This document shows, piece by piece, positions 44,735 through 58,410 of a stretch of 64,000 nucleotides of DNA. Source of the stretch: Lophius americanus. Taxonomy: Eukaryota; Chordata; Actinopteri; Lophiiformes; Lophiidae. Where the stretch lies: the NCBI GenBank assembly GCA_037951165.1, contig JBBDHG010000097.1, positions 5,150,001-5,214,000 of the forward strand, given 5' to 3'. Numbering within the stretch: the first letter of the stretch is position 1; each line of letters starts with the position of its first letter. A program made the translations under genes and the position numbers. A model generated the notes under the pieces. The model searched no databases and was not told the DNA's origin. It was given only the letters and a program-made list of their open reading frames with translations.

Positions 44735-45085
44735 TACTACGTCAGCCAGAACATTATCACCAATGACAGGTGAAGTCTGTTTAACATTGGTTATCATGTC
44801 AGGATGGGATCTGGCAGTGAGTGGGATCTGTGAGGCAGCAGGTGAACATTTTGTCCTGAAGTTGATGTTTTGGAAGCAGGAAAAATTGGCAGGCAAAAGG
44901 CTCTGAGGGACTTTGACAATGTTCAGTTTGTATTGGCTAGGTGTCCCGGTCAAAGCATCTCTGGAACTGCTCGGCGTTGTTGGGGGTTTCGGGTCTGCAG
45001 TGGCGAGTGGTCTAAGGATGACCACCAGTGAACCAGTCACAGGGTCATTGATGCGATCGGGAGTGAAGGGATCTACCGATGCGAT
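44735..45085 (+). mobile_element. Tc1-like transposon relic, 5' part (lineage 2)
   Basis: Begins with a terminal-repeat remnant (GTCAGCCAGAACATTATCAC), then leader text 'gacaggtgaagt', 'gcagcaggtgaacattttgtcctgaagttgatg', and a broken frame reading roughly ALRDFDNVQFVLARCPGQSIS (normally 'LSDFDKGQIVMARRLGQSIS', transposase N-terminus). The match ends near 45085. The minus-strand frame of 141 codons here (44615-45040) is an artefact of this element. Confidence 0.7.
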
Positions 45086-45760
45086 CTCATTTGCTCAACA
45101 TGCAGTTGTAATTCCTGAACTTGATATTATGCTGTGCTCAGGAATGAGAAGGCTTTTCGGTTTTCAGTTTTGCAGGGCGTTCCTGTTGTTTCGGAAACAC
45201 AGGTGCATCTGTAAGATCCATCCACCATTTTCTTGTAGAAGTCATGACAAGGCATGATCTAACCTCTTTCACGGAATACACATTAAAGTTAAATCCCCAG
45301 CGTTCTGCATAACATGCAATGATATGTTTAGAGTCAGTAGGATCTTTGACCAAAGCCCAGTTCAGATCAAAATACAAGACCAAGATGAAGAAGTTCATGA
45401 ACAAAACAAAACAAGGATTTAGGTGAATTAATAATCCATCCACACACACATCCAATTACTTATCACTATATAACACAACAAATTAGAAATAGTTTGTATT
45501 CTGACTGTTTGACGCTGGATAATAAAACAAAACATTTATAATGCAAAAACAATATGAGCATAAAGAAATAATGTTTGGTCTTGCTCTTTTCTCGATATGC
45601 TTTTTGATGATATCAATTAAAAATCGGATAGGGAAAAATGAATAGAATCAAATGACAAATACAGTACGTAATATTAATAAAAACAAATAAAAAACATTAA
45701 GATTTTTTTAAAAAATTTATCCAGATGGAAATTCAAGTTCTCTGAATTTGAGGGGAGCAG

Positions 45761-45886
45761 TGGGCAGCTTCTCTGAAGCGCCCGGGGAGCATGTTGGGTT
45801 CAAGCAGGGTTTTGCTGAAGGACCCTCTGACATGTAGAATCTGATTGGGAGATGGTAACCCTACCTACTGAGCTACGGCCAGCCTG
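45761..45886 (-). mobile_element. tRNA-derived SINE head
   Basis: On the minus strand GGCCGTAGCTCAGTAGGTAG is a perfect RNA polymerase III A box of tRNA type. The rest matches the common fish SINE ('...tctcccaatc...', '...cctt..gcaa.ac..tgaaccc', '..gctcccgggcgc'). The B-box region is damaged. Confidence 0.65.
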
Positions 45887-45988
45887 CTGACGCAGGTGAG
45901 AGAGAGATGAATCTAACAAACTACACTGAGCTTCTGCTGTTCCCTTTCTGAGGTGTAGAAGCTGTCAGGACTCAGAGATGACGATGAA

Positions 45989-46016
45989 CCCCCCCCCCCC
46001 CCCCCCCCCCCCCCCC
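45989..46016 (+). repeat. Poly(C) tract of 28
   Basis: Uninterrupted run of C (G on the other strand). The length in an assembly is unreliable for such a tract. Confidence 0.9.
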
Positions 46017-46799
46017 TTTACATGCAATGTTTTCACACAGTAGCACGAATGATAATTTTCCTTTAACGTCACATGAGGGAAAAGAAGAGCCAGGCCTAAA
46101 TCTGTGCACCGGTTTACTAAACTTGGAGCACAGTTTATGTTCCAACACACTGAATGAGTCAGCCCTGATGTGGGGGATTATGGGAGATGTAGTTTTCTAG
46201 TCACGTGCCACTCAGGAGTAAGGCTATTTGTTTATTCTGGCGGTTAAATAATAAAGTGCCTGTTCCTCTGCTCTGCCACTGAGTTGGTGTGACCCTGTTT
46301 ACTTACAAACCACAAGACAAAGCTAAGCTAAATGGGCTAACGTGATATACTAACAAAAAAGTTGAGAAAATCCATGAGAAAATGTTAAGTTCTCAAAAAG
46401 GCCTTTAACTGTTTGACCTTATTGTTGGATGGAGGAAATGGCTAATCATATCCGTTGTAGCTACACTTGGAAAACGTCATTATGGGGCTTTTTAGAGCAG
46501 CAGAGGGCAGAAAAGTGGATTTGTCACAAGATAGGCAGGCAGTGCAGAGCCAAAACCCGTGTCTTCATTGTGACTTGGGAAACAATTACTTTCTCAAACT
46601 TCTTCTGACGTTAGTAACACAACTTAACGAAATAGATATTTTTAGGTGGAATATTTCTTGTAACTACAGCTGAAATCTGTCAATCATAAATGTCATGTGC
46701 CTCTATATGTTTAGAAACTCATTCAAGGATTTTTTAGTTGATGATAGGATCACTCCTGATTGATATTTTCAGGATATTAGCAATAGTAATTTATTATGT

Positions 46800-47130
46800 A
46801 CAGGTCACCAAAGTGTGATCAAGCATTCAGAGGGAGCTTGGAGCAGAGCCACTGCTCCTTTGTGTCGAAAGGAGTAAGATGTTGTGGTTTGGGCCTCTGT
46901 TTAGGATGCCTCCAGAAAACCTCCATTAGGAGGTTTTTCAGGCATGACCAACAGGGAGGAGCCCCTGGGGTAGAGCCAGGACTGGCTGGGGGGGTCTATT
47001 GTTCAGCTTAGGGGAACCGTGGGATCCCCTGGGATGAGCTGGAGAGTGTTGCTGGGTAGAGGGAAATCAGGAATTCCCTTCTTAGCCTGCTGCCATCGCA
47101 ACCAGACACTGGATAAGTGGAAGTAAATGG
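46800..47130 (+). mobile_element. LINE 3'-terminal fragment
   Basis: Phrases 'ccactgctcctttgtgtcgaaagga', 'ggatgcctccagaaaacctcc', 'caacagggaggagccc', 'tgggatgagctggagagtg', and 'ggataagtggaagtaaatgg' follow the well-known fish LINE end that encodes 'rmPpgrlplevFRaCPtGRRprGRPrtrWrdyis', here broken by frameshifts. The clade is not assigned. Confidence 0.65.
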
Positions 47131-47221
47131 AAGTGAAGAAAGGGATAGAAATTCTCCTCTTTCAATATTGTTCAGTACAAACCACCTTGACATTCAGACA
47201 GTAGTTATTCCTGTTATTATA

Positions 47222-47225
47222 ATGT

Positions 47226-47262
<37 letters not shown>
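47222..47262 (+). repeat. (TG)n microsatellite
   Basis: About 40 bp of TG with one GAG interruption. Confidence 0.9.
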
Positions 47263-47264
<2 letters not shown>

Positions 47265-49114
47265 ATTGTGAGACTCCTTGCTGGATAATTGAGCTCCCTG
47301 GTTGTTATGTATTCTATATATAATCATATATAGAGAGCACTCTTGCATTCTGACTGTTTGATAGTACTTGGTTTTAGTATTTTATGACTCCTCTGTGCTG
47401 CTGAGGTGTTGCTGTTGTGCAGATTGAGATTAAAGTGTCATTGCAGTTAATAGGGGGCAAAGTTAATTTACGTCCCTGTTGAGGGTAATCACTTCAGTAC
47501 AAACATTTTATTTTTTTACGTGAAAGCTGCTTTCGATCTTGAGCAATTGTTGTCGGAATTCAGGCTTGTTGCACAACATCTAGTTAGATGTTAATTAAAA
47601 TTCAGCGAAACAGTCCTGATGTGTTTCCCATGTTGTGCTGTGATGTGTGACTCACATTCAGAATGCCGTAATCGGAAAACAGATGAAAATAGCTGAGCAT
47701 TCAAAGCTTTTTTCTCTGATTTCCCTTGCTTTCGCTTGTTTGCTAACTTAACCTCTCTGAGTGGTTTAAGTGTTGTGCCTGTTGGCTGGCACTTTTTTTT
47801 GCTCGACTTATTCTTGTGTTTGTCTGGATAACTGTGGAGAATTTTGGAATATAAAAATATCTAAAAATTCATCCTCGATACTTTCGAGCAACTAGCCGTT
47901 TTAAACCCAAACTGATGGGCAGTGTCTATTCATGTTGTTGAACATCTATAATTAAAGGGACAGTTTGTTAAATTTAGATGTATATCTTTGATTAAATTGA
48001 TTATTATATTCATAACTATGATTTGCTGATTAGTTTGGAAAAAGTCTGGTACATCTTCATGAGAGCGGGTCCGGACATTCATGCAGGCTGAAATGCTGTG
48101 CTGTCATGATTGTACAGTTGCCTGGATGGACAAACCCGACGCTGGCTCTGAAGTTTTTGCATCTCATAGCTTTTTGTGAAAATGGTTATCGCGTTTGATT
48201 AATGGAGGATCACAGTTATTATGTAGCACAAGAAAAAGCCACAGAGTGCTAAAGCTTGCAGAAAAAGAAGGCTCATGAAAGGTTTAGACTTAAATGGTGG
48301 GGTCTGATGTCCCCCCCAGGGGATTTACCTGAGCAGGTGAAGGAGGCGGGACGCTTTGGCCGAGTGCTTTAGAACAACCCATCGCCACCCGGACCTCATT
48401 GTTTCATGGGATCATGGACCAAGAACATGTCATCTTTCCTCAAGTGGAATGATCGCTCCAGAACCTGCAGTGGTCCGCTGAGTTCATTTCCCCAGGTGAA
48501 CTACACGGACCTCACCAGTTTACCTCTCAACGTTTGAGTGTGTGAGTCGGGTCTTCATGCTTTCTCTTTTTCATGGGGGAGGTTTAAAGAATGCTCATTC
48601 CCCACATGTCCTGCAGGGTGTGTGGTTCCGGTTCAGCACAGAAAAAGTTCAGGGTAAGGAATAGAACGAGAGCTCACAGCACCGTCTCTCCTCCCGGGGA
48701 GCCGTCTGGGTCTACATGCCCACTTCCTTTAATGGCGTGATTCCAGCTCAGTTGTTTTTTACTGTGCCAAATAATTAACCCGTTCAGACATCAGTAGAAC
48801 ATTGATGCCGGAATGGAGGACAAACTATCGTAGTTGTATGTGGAAATCTTGAGCAGCCTGTTTATGTCTTTGGGTAAATATTGTGAAACCTCATACAGCG
48901 ATGAATCTCTGACAAATAAAATGCTAGAATTTGGAGGGGTCATGATTTTTGCATTATTTGAATTGTCATTATATTACATTAAATGCATTTATTGAAATGG
49001 TCGTTGTTATTAATGAAGTGGAATAAGATGAATGAAAAGGGCGCTTCCTAGTGAAGCGGTACTTCACCTACAAGGTGTTGGGAATTCAGCTACAGGCCCT
49101 TATAAGTCGTATTA

Positions 49115-49330
49115 ACATTTTGTCTGGAAGTTGAGCAAGCGTAAAGATCTGAGCTCAGATTGCGATAGTTAGATGACATCAGAATATCTCTGAAATTGCA
49201 GGTCTTGTTGGGTGGTCCCAGTCTGCAGTGGTTCGTACCCATCCAAGTGGTCTAAAGAAGGATTACTGGTGAACCGGTGATTTGATCGTGGGTGTCCAAA
49301 GCTCACTGGTGTATATGGGGAACAAAGGCT
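49115..49330 (+). mobile_element. Tc1-like relic, transposase N-terminal segment (lineage 2)
   Basis: Phrases 'gagcaagcgtaaagatctgagc', 'tctgcagtggttcgtaccca', and 'ggtgaaccggtgatttgatcgtggg' match the same family as 44735-45085, at the helix-turn-helix region. Confidence 0.6.
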
Positions 49331-50726
49331 CTTTTTCCAGCAAACCATATGTGCCCATGTTTCCTGAAAGTATTCGTGGTACTCACATGTATCCAATGTA
49401 ATATGACAGATATAATGTGTTATAACAAAAGCCCGGAATACACAGTAACCACTCCTTATTTTTATCTTATTTAATGGGTACTTCTCAAGTATCAGACACC
49501 TGAATTGAAAAAACAGAAACTGAAAAATGTCGTTTCGATTTGCTTGAGTGAGACGTTTATTTCCTGTTTCCCTTTCCATGCTTTTAATAAGCTCATGAAA
49601 GGTATTTCATGAACAGAGTAAAAACAAGGTGAAGCAATACCAACCGTAAAATCCAATATCCTATTCACGTAGGTGGGGGCTATTTATTTAGAGGCCATGT
49701 TTATATAACAGCCCCCCCAGAAGCTTCCACCTCGCACAGTCTGTTCTAGAGCCTCTTTTATTCAAGAAATGTTTTTCATGTCAGCTCCATCCCAACCTCC
49801 AAAAGTAACAGTATCAGTATTGAAAGATGATCTGTTCTACAATGGTTCTGTTTCTCACACACTCTTATCATTCCTAACACTGTTAGGGGAAGAGCAATCT
49901 GTGGAAAAGTCAGGGGTACAATACATTTATTCATCTCCTATGTGAAATGAATATTTTTTTGTTAAAGCCTTGAAATGATGACCACTTAATGGAGCACACA
50001 TTTATCTTCATTTCAGGCCTGAAAATGTCGTTTTCCTCATTGATGGATCCAATGATTAGACTTGATTTTTGTTTTATCTTATGAAAGACACATCCTTCAA
50101 ATGAATACATGAGTCATAGATAAATGCTTTATTTGCATCACATTTCCTGCATAGTTTCCCACTGTTTGAGGTTTTGATTGACGCTATTCTAACAATTATG
50201 GTCTCAACTTAACCATAATTGGAAACACATTTAAGAGAAAAAACAAAGTTGACCTAAGTGCTGTGCAGTTCTCAAATAACATTAACACAATAATAATATT
50301 GAGCTTACCTAAAAAAAAAGTCAAAACAATAAGACAACAAGTAGCAATTGTTCCAATCTCATTCTGAGTTAAAAGCCAAGGAATAAAGATGAGGTGTGTC
50401 GCATGGGGGGGCTTATCTAACATGGGCAAGCACCTATTTCCACCCCCCAGGGGCTTCAATGGAATTTGGCCCCCCCCCCTGATCTTCTTCAGCGTTGTCT
50501 TTGGGACAACGAGGGGAATTTGGGAGTAGTCTGCATGAAAGTGTTAGGAGCTGCCGTGTTTCTTCAAAATCAATCCTAAGGGGAGTAGAAAGAGAGAAAA
50601 ACGGATAGGCCCAAGAATTCAGCTTTGGGATTTACACATAGAAGAGGGGCAAAAAACGATGCACAACTCGAACCTTCTTCTTCAAAGGTTAAATGAAACC
50701 AAACCATCTCCATTAAGGATTGGCGA

Positions 50727-50830
50727 TTCTTCTTCTTCGTGTTTTGACTTTTCCCTTTCAGGGTCGCCACAACGGATCACCTATTTCCATCCATAAGTCG
50801 GTACCATGCTTGCTTACTGTACCAGTGAAC
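50727..50830 (-). repeat. Short LINE 3' scrap, same family as 1451-2150
   Basis: TTCAGGGTCGCCACAACGGA followed by 'tcacctatttccatcc' matches 'ttcgggtcgccacagcagatcgtctctttccatc' at 1546-1580. Confidence 0.55.
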
Positions 50831-53800
50831 CCGGGCACCAGCCTATCCGGTTTGGAAATCAGTTTTGGCTTTGGCGATTCGTTTTGTATCGGTGATGATT
50901 TTGGAAAAATGTATTAGATTATTAAAAAAAATTGATTGGTAGGAAAAACGTTTTTTCGTGTGTTTCACTGCTAGCAGGAAGTGATAATGCCGTTAAGGCT
51001 TACCACAAAATGAAATGTGAAAATGTGTTTTTTGGCTGAGTCATGAAAAGTTTCTCCATAGCCCATGGGAGAATTGTTTTGGACTCAAAGAATGAAAATC
51101 TTTGGCTGAGTTTTGTGACCGTGATCATCTTCGGTGCACCATTGTGACTCACACAACTGATGATGAGCTGATTTAGGAAGCAGCAACAGCGTCTGTAGTC
51201 AGATTGTCTGCCTCTGGCGGTTTGTTACTTCCCTTCCCTCCGTCCCCAATGTTTGCTGTCATTTATTCTTGCCTGGGCATGCTTTAATAATCCCTCCCTA
51301 TGTCCCTTTATGGACAGGCAGGACGTAAGAATGACTTTTTCTTGTTTGGAAACTTCCAACTCCTTGAGCTAAACCCACCATTGCATACCTCAGAATTATT
51401 CATCAGTGTGTTTGAAACATCTGTTCATTTAAAAATGCTTTAACTTTGTCGCTATGCGTTTCTGTTTGCTCACACTCATACCTGCCATAAACACCAGACA
51501 GACAGACAGACAGATGATGTGTCATCCATATCTCTCAGAGGCTTCTAGATGGTTCTTCCTCCTCCTCCTAGCTGGTACTCCTGGTACAGGGAGGTGTGGA
51601 GCAGAGCCAATCACTTCCAACGAGTGAAAACGTTGCTGCAGGAATGTCTGCGTGACTTCCCTCAAGGCGATTTAAGGAAAATGGGAGGGAGAAAGACAAA
51701 AAGAAAAAAAACATGCTAAGAAATTTCGATTCAATTCAGAGCTTTTGTGCAATATTCAATTAATTTCTTAGTTGAATAAACCAATTGGATTCAGAAAAAT
51801 TAAGCCATTTATCAAACCAGAGTCCCAAACATTCTTGGGTTTCTAGCTTCTCTGATGTGATGATTAGTAAATCCTACATCTGTGGTTGGGTGAAACGAGC
51901 AATATGAAAAATTTGATTGGCTCCAATATCTGAAATGTTACAGACTAAATGTTTAACAAAACAGAATAACCAATTTGACGTTTATTTTGAGTATGATGAT
52001 AATCTTTGGCAGGCCTCATTATAGACACATCAAAAATCCATATCCATTTCAAATGATTTACCTGTCAACACCCAGCAAGATGGCAGGTCAAAAGTTCCCA
52101 TAATTATGAAAATGGTCGATCAAAGAGGAAGATGTGACAGTTTGCCCATGTTTACAGCGGCAGTTTGTGTGTGTTTGTAGTCCAGTCTCTAAATGTGCAG
52201 TTATGCAATTGGTGGAAACAAAAATGGTGTTTAGTAGTTAATGATTGAACGGTTGAAGAGTTCAAGTATCTTCAGTTTTTGGCAACTTTGACAAGCAAAA
52301 AAAAGTTCTTTCTGAAATCACATTTAACGTATCTCCCACCGACCTATATTGGCTTTTTTTCTTTAGTTTGATGAAGGCTTTCCCTATTAATGTGCCTCCT
52401 CCCGGTCCAACTAAGGTTAGACTCTAAAAGCAAAGATGCATGCAAAGCAACATAGATTGACGTGAGTGCTGCGATGGACACCGGGCCAACAACATGTTCA
52501 GGACGTTTGGACATACTGGGCAGACGAAGAGCGTAAGCACCATGCTCTTAAATGTTGTGCAGACGCATGTGGTTTTTGTGTGAATGATTGACACCCAGTG
52601 CATTTTAGCGTTTGTTTTACTCTCCTGACCAACAAATCAGCTTTGTTTCAATCTGACATGGTGTGAGTTACAATTGCTCGGGGCGGGAGGGTCAAGCTTG
52701 AGCTGGTTTAGTTTTTTCACTTGACTCATCATCTTCCCTCATTGATGCCATGAATGGTATTGGACCTACACCACAATCCATCCGAACTGTTGACACATAT
52801 TGTTTATATTCCTCGTGGCCAGTTTAACTTTAACAGGAAAATATCACCAAAAGACTAAAATTCGGCTATTAACATATCACCATGCCACTGATATAAAGTT
52901 TTTTTAGTCCGCATAACTTTTCTGGAGCTTCCTAGGTAAGCCAGGTTACAGTAGCTGAAAATGTAAACCTATAAAATGTAATAAAACTGAGTGCAGTTGT
53001 ACACAAAACCAGACTGGCAAACCTGAAAACCAGCCCAGTGGGTTATTTAGCTCTAGGATACTTAACTAATTAAAGTTTAAACACATTATCCATTGTTCTC
53101 TGCACAGTTTAGCTCATAGTGAATGACAGGTTGGCTCATATAAATACCTGGGGGGTATCTCAAAAAGCAAGCGTGGTGGAATCTCTGAGTTGTTTAAGCC
53201 TGAGATGAAGGAACTCTGGCTTATTATATATATATATATATGGTTTGTATCTTATCCTGACAATGATACTTGCTAATTGCTGTGCAGTGTTCTGGCTGCA
53301 TGATATTGAGCATTGGTACAGGGATAGTTTCACGGAGCTTGACCAAGAGGTTTATCTTAAAGCAGCTTACTTTTATGTCAGTATCATGGCCTGAAGGCTC
53401 CTTAAGGCTCTGTGTTCCACGAACGTCAACTACCACCGAAACCACCAGAGTAGGTTTTGTTCCATATCATTTTCATAAATGACTTTATTGAACTATGAAA
53501 AAGGCTTGCTGGGAATTTTTTTTATCGATTAGCAAAGCAAAGGTTCCCATTCCGCAACGGAAATACCCAGGACGGAAGATTTCTTGGTTTTAAAGACAAC
53601 GTACATTTCCATTGTTTTTATAGACAAAAATATAGTACACAGCAGGGTAATATGTTATTACTACTGTATAATGCTAAACTGTAGTGCCATAGCAATTCAA
53701 ACAGTAAGAGGAATTAGTTGATGATGGAATAGTACTGGAAGACTTGTCATGTGTTCCTGGAAAGAAGAAAGCTGGGCCTACACCTGGTGCAAATATTACA

Positions 53801-54399
53801 TAATTGCCAGATCACATTTGTTTGAGCTAACTACTAACAGCCAGTTGATACAGAATTGTCTTACTGTATTTCAATCACTGTTCCACGTTGTTTTCTACAG
53901 AGCGATGATTCACTGGAGTTCATTCATGACGTTGTCTAGTTGCTCTTATTCTGCCTTAAGTGGAGGATTAAATCAGTCTTTAGATCTACCAAACAATCAC
54001 CAGTGGTCTTCCTCCTCTTCAATCACTTTATTCATTGTTTCATAAAAAGCTAACTTGGTGGATCTGATACACTTTGTTGGTGTAGGATTTATGCATGAGA
54101 TGGTCAAAGTATCCCAGCACTTTTTAATTAGTCCACATTATCGGTCAATCAGGACTCCTTCTGGTTTAGCTTGGACTTGTTTGCAGAATTATTTATTTCT
54201 TCCTTTCACACTTAATTTTTTGTGAGATGTTACGAGCGAGTGCCACCGGGAACTCGCTCACCAAGGATTATTCCTTTCCACTGTTTAAATTACTGCTTTT
54301 GTCATTCTGGAATAAAGGGGCACCAACTAAACGCTCTGATGAGACTTCCTGGTTTAACAAATCAACAATTCAAAATAAATAAAAAATAATTAATAATGC

Positions 54400-54430
54400 G
54401 GGTGGTTATAATGTAATGGCGAATGACTGT
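54400..54430. repeat. Isolated end of Tc1-like lineage 2
   Basis: GGGTGGTTATAATGTAATGG resembles the inner edge of the lineage 2 terminal repeat. No internal sequence was recognised next to it. Confidence 0.35.
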
Positions 54431-56061
54431 AGGAATCTGACAGAAATGTTTTGTATGGAGATGGCCTTGCTGCATTAGAATTGGAGTCTGTTTGTTCCCA
54501 CAAAACAGACAAATTGAACATAAGTAGCTGCAGCAAGAAAAAGCTGTTGTCTTCCATGCTGATAGAATATCTGTGTGAGGCTGCCAATAAAAGTGATGGA
54601 TCGCATTAAAGGTGCGAGAACATAGGCTTGGCTTGTGCTCACCCCTCAGTGCTCTTTGTCCTGCTCTGAAAAAGAGGCTTTGTTTTGTCTCGGAGCCATG
54701 GCTAAACCAAAGAACCAACAGTTCCCTGGCAAACAAATACATGCTGGAAGAGAAAGCTTTGTCAACAATAGCTGTTCTGTGGTTTTCATTGGTTGGAAGT
54801 GGTGACCAGTTTTCTATATTTACTTTTGGAACAGAAGGAAAGTTAAAGATTATTTCTTGTAAATGTCAGCCCAAGGACAGTGCTTCTATCCAAACTTGTC
54901 TTCCGTACTTCATGATGTTCCCCTAAGATATTTTCTGTCACCGCCTGCTTCTTTACAGAAAGACTCCCTTACACCACGATTATAATTACTCCTTTTAGAC
55001 ATGTTGACAGGACTACAGAGATTATGAGGGTAAATTAGTAACTTCAAGGGGTGTCAGAGGTAAATATTTTACCAACACTCCGTCCTTGCTCCATTATTCA
55101 GATCCTACAGCTCTATATTTTACAGAAAAAGCTCCGGAAGTTTCTTGTTGACGTGTAAAAAATGTTACTAAACAGACCTGGAATGTTTAAACCATCACCT
55201 GCTGCAGAATTAATATTCCACAGCAGTGTGTTGACGCCGGTACAGCTTAGTTGTGGTTTTGCGTGACGGAGTTGTTTGGAACTCCTTAGCGGAGTATTCC
55301 ATGTAGGTTCACCTCACATGGTGAGAGAAAGTAGATGTTTTTGGAAGAATTACCTTTCTGTTGTGAGTTTCGGAAACTCCGGAAACTAGAGATCACTCTC
55401 TTCCTCCACTAGCATCATTGTCACTAAACTCTTTATATCCTGGAAATAGTTCCCAGTCTGGTTAAAGAGAATTTTATTCAACTTTTGTTTATTATTGAGC
55501 CTTTTTAAAGAAATGGGAATGTTTGGGAGTGAGCGCAAAAAACGACATTTCATTTTTATCTGTGCGAGGTGCTCATCCTATGTTGTATATTTGCAACCAG
55601 AGTATAGCACACACTATAGTGAAGTTGCTATGATGACATCTCTACACAACGTCTCTACATGCTCTCAATCTCGGCTAAAAGTTGAAAAATATCCTCCCTC
55701 ACATATTTGAAGAAACTGATAAAGTGAGCCAGACCAGCTCACTTTTTGGCAGGTGAAATCCATCTCAAAATGTAATAAATTCCTCTTCATCCTAAATTCC
55801 AGCCATTCCAACATATCTCTTGGTGTTCTAAGATATGTTACTGTCAGAGAAACATGGGCGAGGACTTCATTCACATCTATGTTTTTCACTGTGAATGTTC
55901 AATCTTTAACGAGTGAATGTATTGAGAATATTGATGAGCAAACTAACAAAAAGAAAATTAATTTCCACCAAGTTTTAAGATTTAAAAATTAGGGATCGGC
56001 TTTTCAAGGGAAAATTAAGCTTAGCTCTGGTTTAAGGCTGGTAACAAAAGCAGAGCCGAAC

Positions 56062-56335
56062 CCACCCTGATCAGCCATAGCTTTAAAACCACTTGCTTAT
56101 CATTGTGTAGGTCCTCTTTCCAACCACAATAGCTCTGTGATGGACTGTGTATTCTGACATCTTTCTATCAGAACCAGCATAAACTCTTACAGTTTCTGCT
56201 ATAGTAAGTCTTGATCTGGATGTCTAATCCCACTTAACATCAAACCAGTTAGGCCATTAGCCCTTCTTTAGACCTCATCGATAGGTACAAACCACATCAG
56301 ACCACGAACACCCTACAAGATCTGTAGTTTTGGAA
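56062..56335 (-). mobile_element. Tc1-like relic in reverse orientation (lineage 2)
   Basis: The left end CTGATCAGCCATAGCTTTAA is followed by 'ttgtgtaggtcc', then 'gtgtattctgacatctttct', 'atcagaaccagcataaactc' and 'gctatagtaagtcttgatctgga', all reverse-strand transposase-region text of the lineage 2 family. Confidence 0.65.
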
Positions 56336-57354
56336 ACAAGTTCTGACCCAGCGGTCTCATTGCAATTTGGCCCTCGTCAAAGTGTTTCGAATTTTTGATC
56401 AAAGCTTTGTTACAGAAGAAAAATGCTATGGTCCATAACATTCCCTTGCTTTCTAAATTATTTGTGCTGTGAATGAAAGGTGACAAATGTGTGAGAATCT
56501 CCACGTAATCCAAACCACATAGAACAATATAACCCCAACAAACTCATGAACTTTGTACATCAAGCCCCCTTTTTCCTCTTATCCATGGAGCCAAACCAAA
56601 CACAGCTGAGTGATGTTATAGAGTCAGGCCTCATTTAGGCATGAACGTAAATACTGGGTGCTCCTGTTGATAAAAATGGGGGTGCAGCGCCGCTGGAAAC
56701 CCACCTGACGGCTGCTCGTAACTTGTTCTCTGGCTAATCACCCGTCACGCTTGTCACCCTCAGCTTGTGTGTGTTTTCACCGCGGGGGAAGCACTTTGAT
56801 TGGTACTAGCTTCTGTGTTAGCCGCTGTTAGGCTAATGGTGCCAGAAGTAACAGTAGATCCATCTGTTCCGTTTTCATCGGTTGCGTTGAAGAGATGATG
56901 AGGGAGATGAAAAGTACGACGTGAGGGAACACAAGATTTGAATAAATGTTTCTAATGTTCTGCTTCATGCGTTTAAATTCGCCCGATTTGTATTTTCTCA
57001 CCATTTTACTTGTAAATCAGCAAACTGTGTAGCAACTATCGTTTTTCCGCTGGCAAATTGACCAGTGATCTATGTGCCGTGGCATTCAGAGAGGTGGAGA
57101 CTCTTCTCATAACTGTACAACACATAGGTGTCGAAACATCAACAATTATTTTCAAATTATTCCAAATATCTGTGGATTGTTTTTAGCCTGGTGAAGGTCT
57201 CGTTGACCTGTGAAGTGTTAGAGGAAACCCAGATTATGCCATCTTTAATTTTAAAAAAATTGGAATTGACACCTGTTAACATTTGACCACGAACATCAAA
57301 TCCCCTTTAAGCCCCTCCCCTTTTGATATGTAGATAGCCACCATGATTTTACTT

Positions 57355-57432
57355 TATAGCACTTTCAGATTTGATCCAAATGTAAAGTGCGTTATAAATT
57401 AAATGTATTATTATTATATTATTATTATTATT
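57355..57432 (-). repeat. Truncated reverse copy of the 16995 repeat with (ATT)n
   Basis: The reverse complement reads (AAT)n, CATTTAATTTATAACGCACT, TTACATTTGGATCAAATCTG, matching 16995-17070. Confidence 0.7.
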
Positions 57433-57889
57433 ATTATTATTATGATGGTGAGTGGTGAAGTGTTGCTTTATTTCACGCTCAACGTTTTGGCAGGTTTGTG
57501 TACTTGTACACTAAAAACAGAGACTGCGCACATGTTGTGTTCCTAACCATTATGTCAAGTACACGCTCTCACACGCCTCAAACAATGAATGGTTGTCTGA
57601 TAAATACGGAAACGGATACTCACAGTACCGTACTATCCAACGGTAGCCTGCTTACCCCGGACATCTTGTTTTAGTCCGAGTTTTGATAGCGACTAGTTTC
57701 AAACTGGATCAACTCTTTATAAATTTAAGTTATTATTACAATTATTACAGGTCACCTAATCTCCTGAACAGGTCACAGGTCACCTTCACCCACTGAACCG
57801 CCGTCTCCCTCGAGATGCACCTCTTCCGGTGTACAGAGGTAAATTTGGGGGTTAACCTATCTTTGAGTGCGAACAGATGCTCACTCTAC

Positions 57890-58300
57890 CCCAAATTTTG
57901 GGATGTTAAAAAGTCAGGCTTTTTCCAGTTGAGATCTAGACCATAGCAGAGAGTTTGTTTTTAATACAAACTCTCCAAAAATGAGTGGGAAAGAAAGATA
58001 TAATGAACTCTAGAAACACGTCCAAGAAAAATCACCAGGAGGCATGATAGACGTGATAGATGTTTTGAACACATTAGAAAGCGCTGGAAAACATTGCAGA
58101 TTCTAAGGATAAATCCAACAAAAAGAAATCTAATTTTTATGATAGCATTTGACAGTTATTATTGCAATTCAAGCAGTAAATTTATTGTTTATTTAAAAAC
58201 GGGGAACAATCGGTTTCCTAGACCTATCCCCCTTTCTGTTTTGTGTATTACCAATGCTCCCGAACAAAGCAAAAGTGATTCAATTTAAAAAAAATTGCAG
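57890..58300 (+). repeat. Diverged direct duplicate, copy A
   Basis: Aligns with 59118-59715. Shared blocks include GAGAGTTTGTTTTTAATACA, AACACGTCCAAGAAAAA, GCTGGAAAACATTGCAGATT and GAACAAAGCAAAAGTG. Copy A lacks about 170 bp present in copy B. Confidence 0.75.
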
Positions 58301-58304
58301 AGTA

Positions 58305-58410
58305 CGCATTATTTCTTATTCGATTACTCCATTAATCACTAGAATAATCTCTACAATGATCGCTAGAATACTCGATTACTAAAATAATAGATTACTGCAG
58401 CACTGCAGGA
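58305..58410. repeat. Possible hAT-type MITE end
   Basis: ATTACTCCATTAATCACTAG through GAATACTCGATTACTAAAAT to 'ctgcagcactgcagg' is like the common fish repeat end that closes with 'atcgatagctgcagccctg'. Confidence 0.4.

Noticed and set aside
44615..45040. 141-codon minus-strand frame
   Set aside because: The DNA matches the forward 5' part of a Tc1-like element, so the frame is on the wrong strand of a relic.
54612..54926. 104-codon frame in plekha7 intron 3
   Set aside because: No recognisable domain, and overlapping minus frames are equally open; probably chance.
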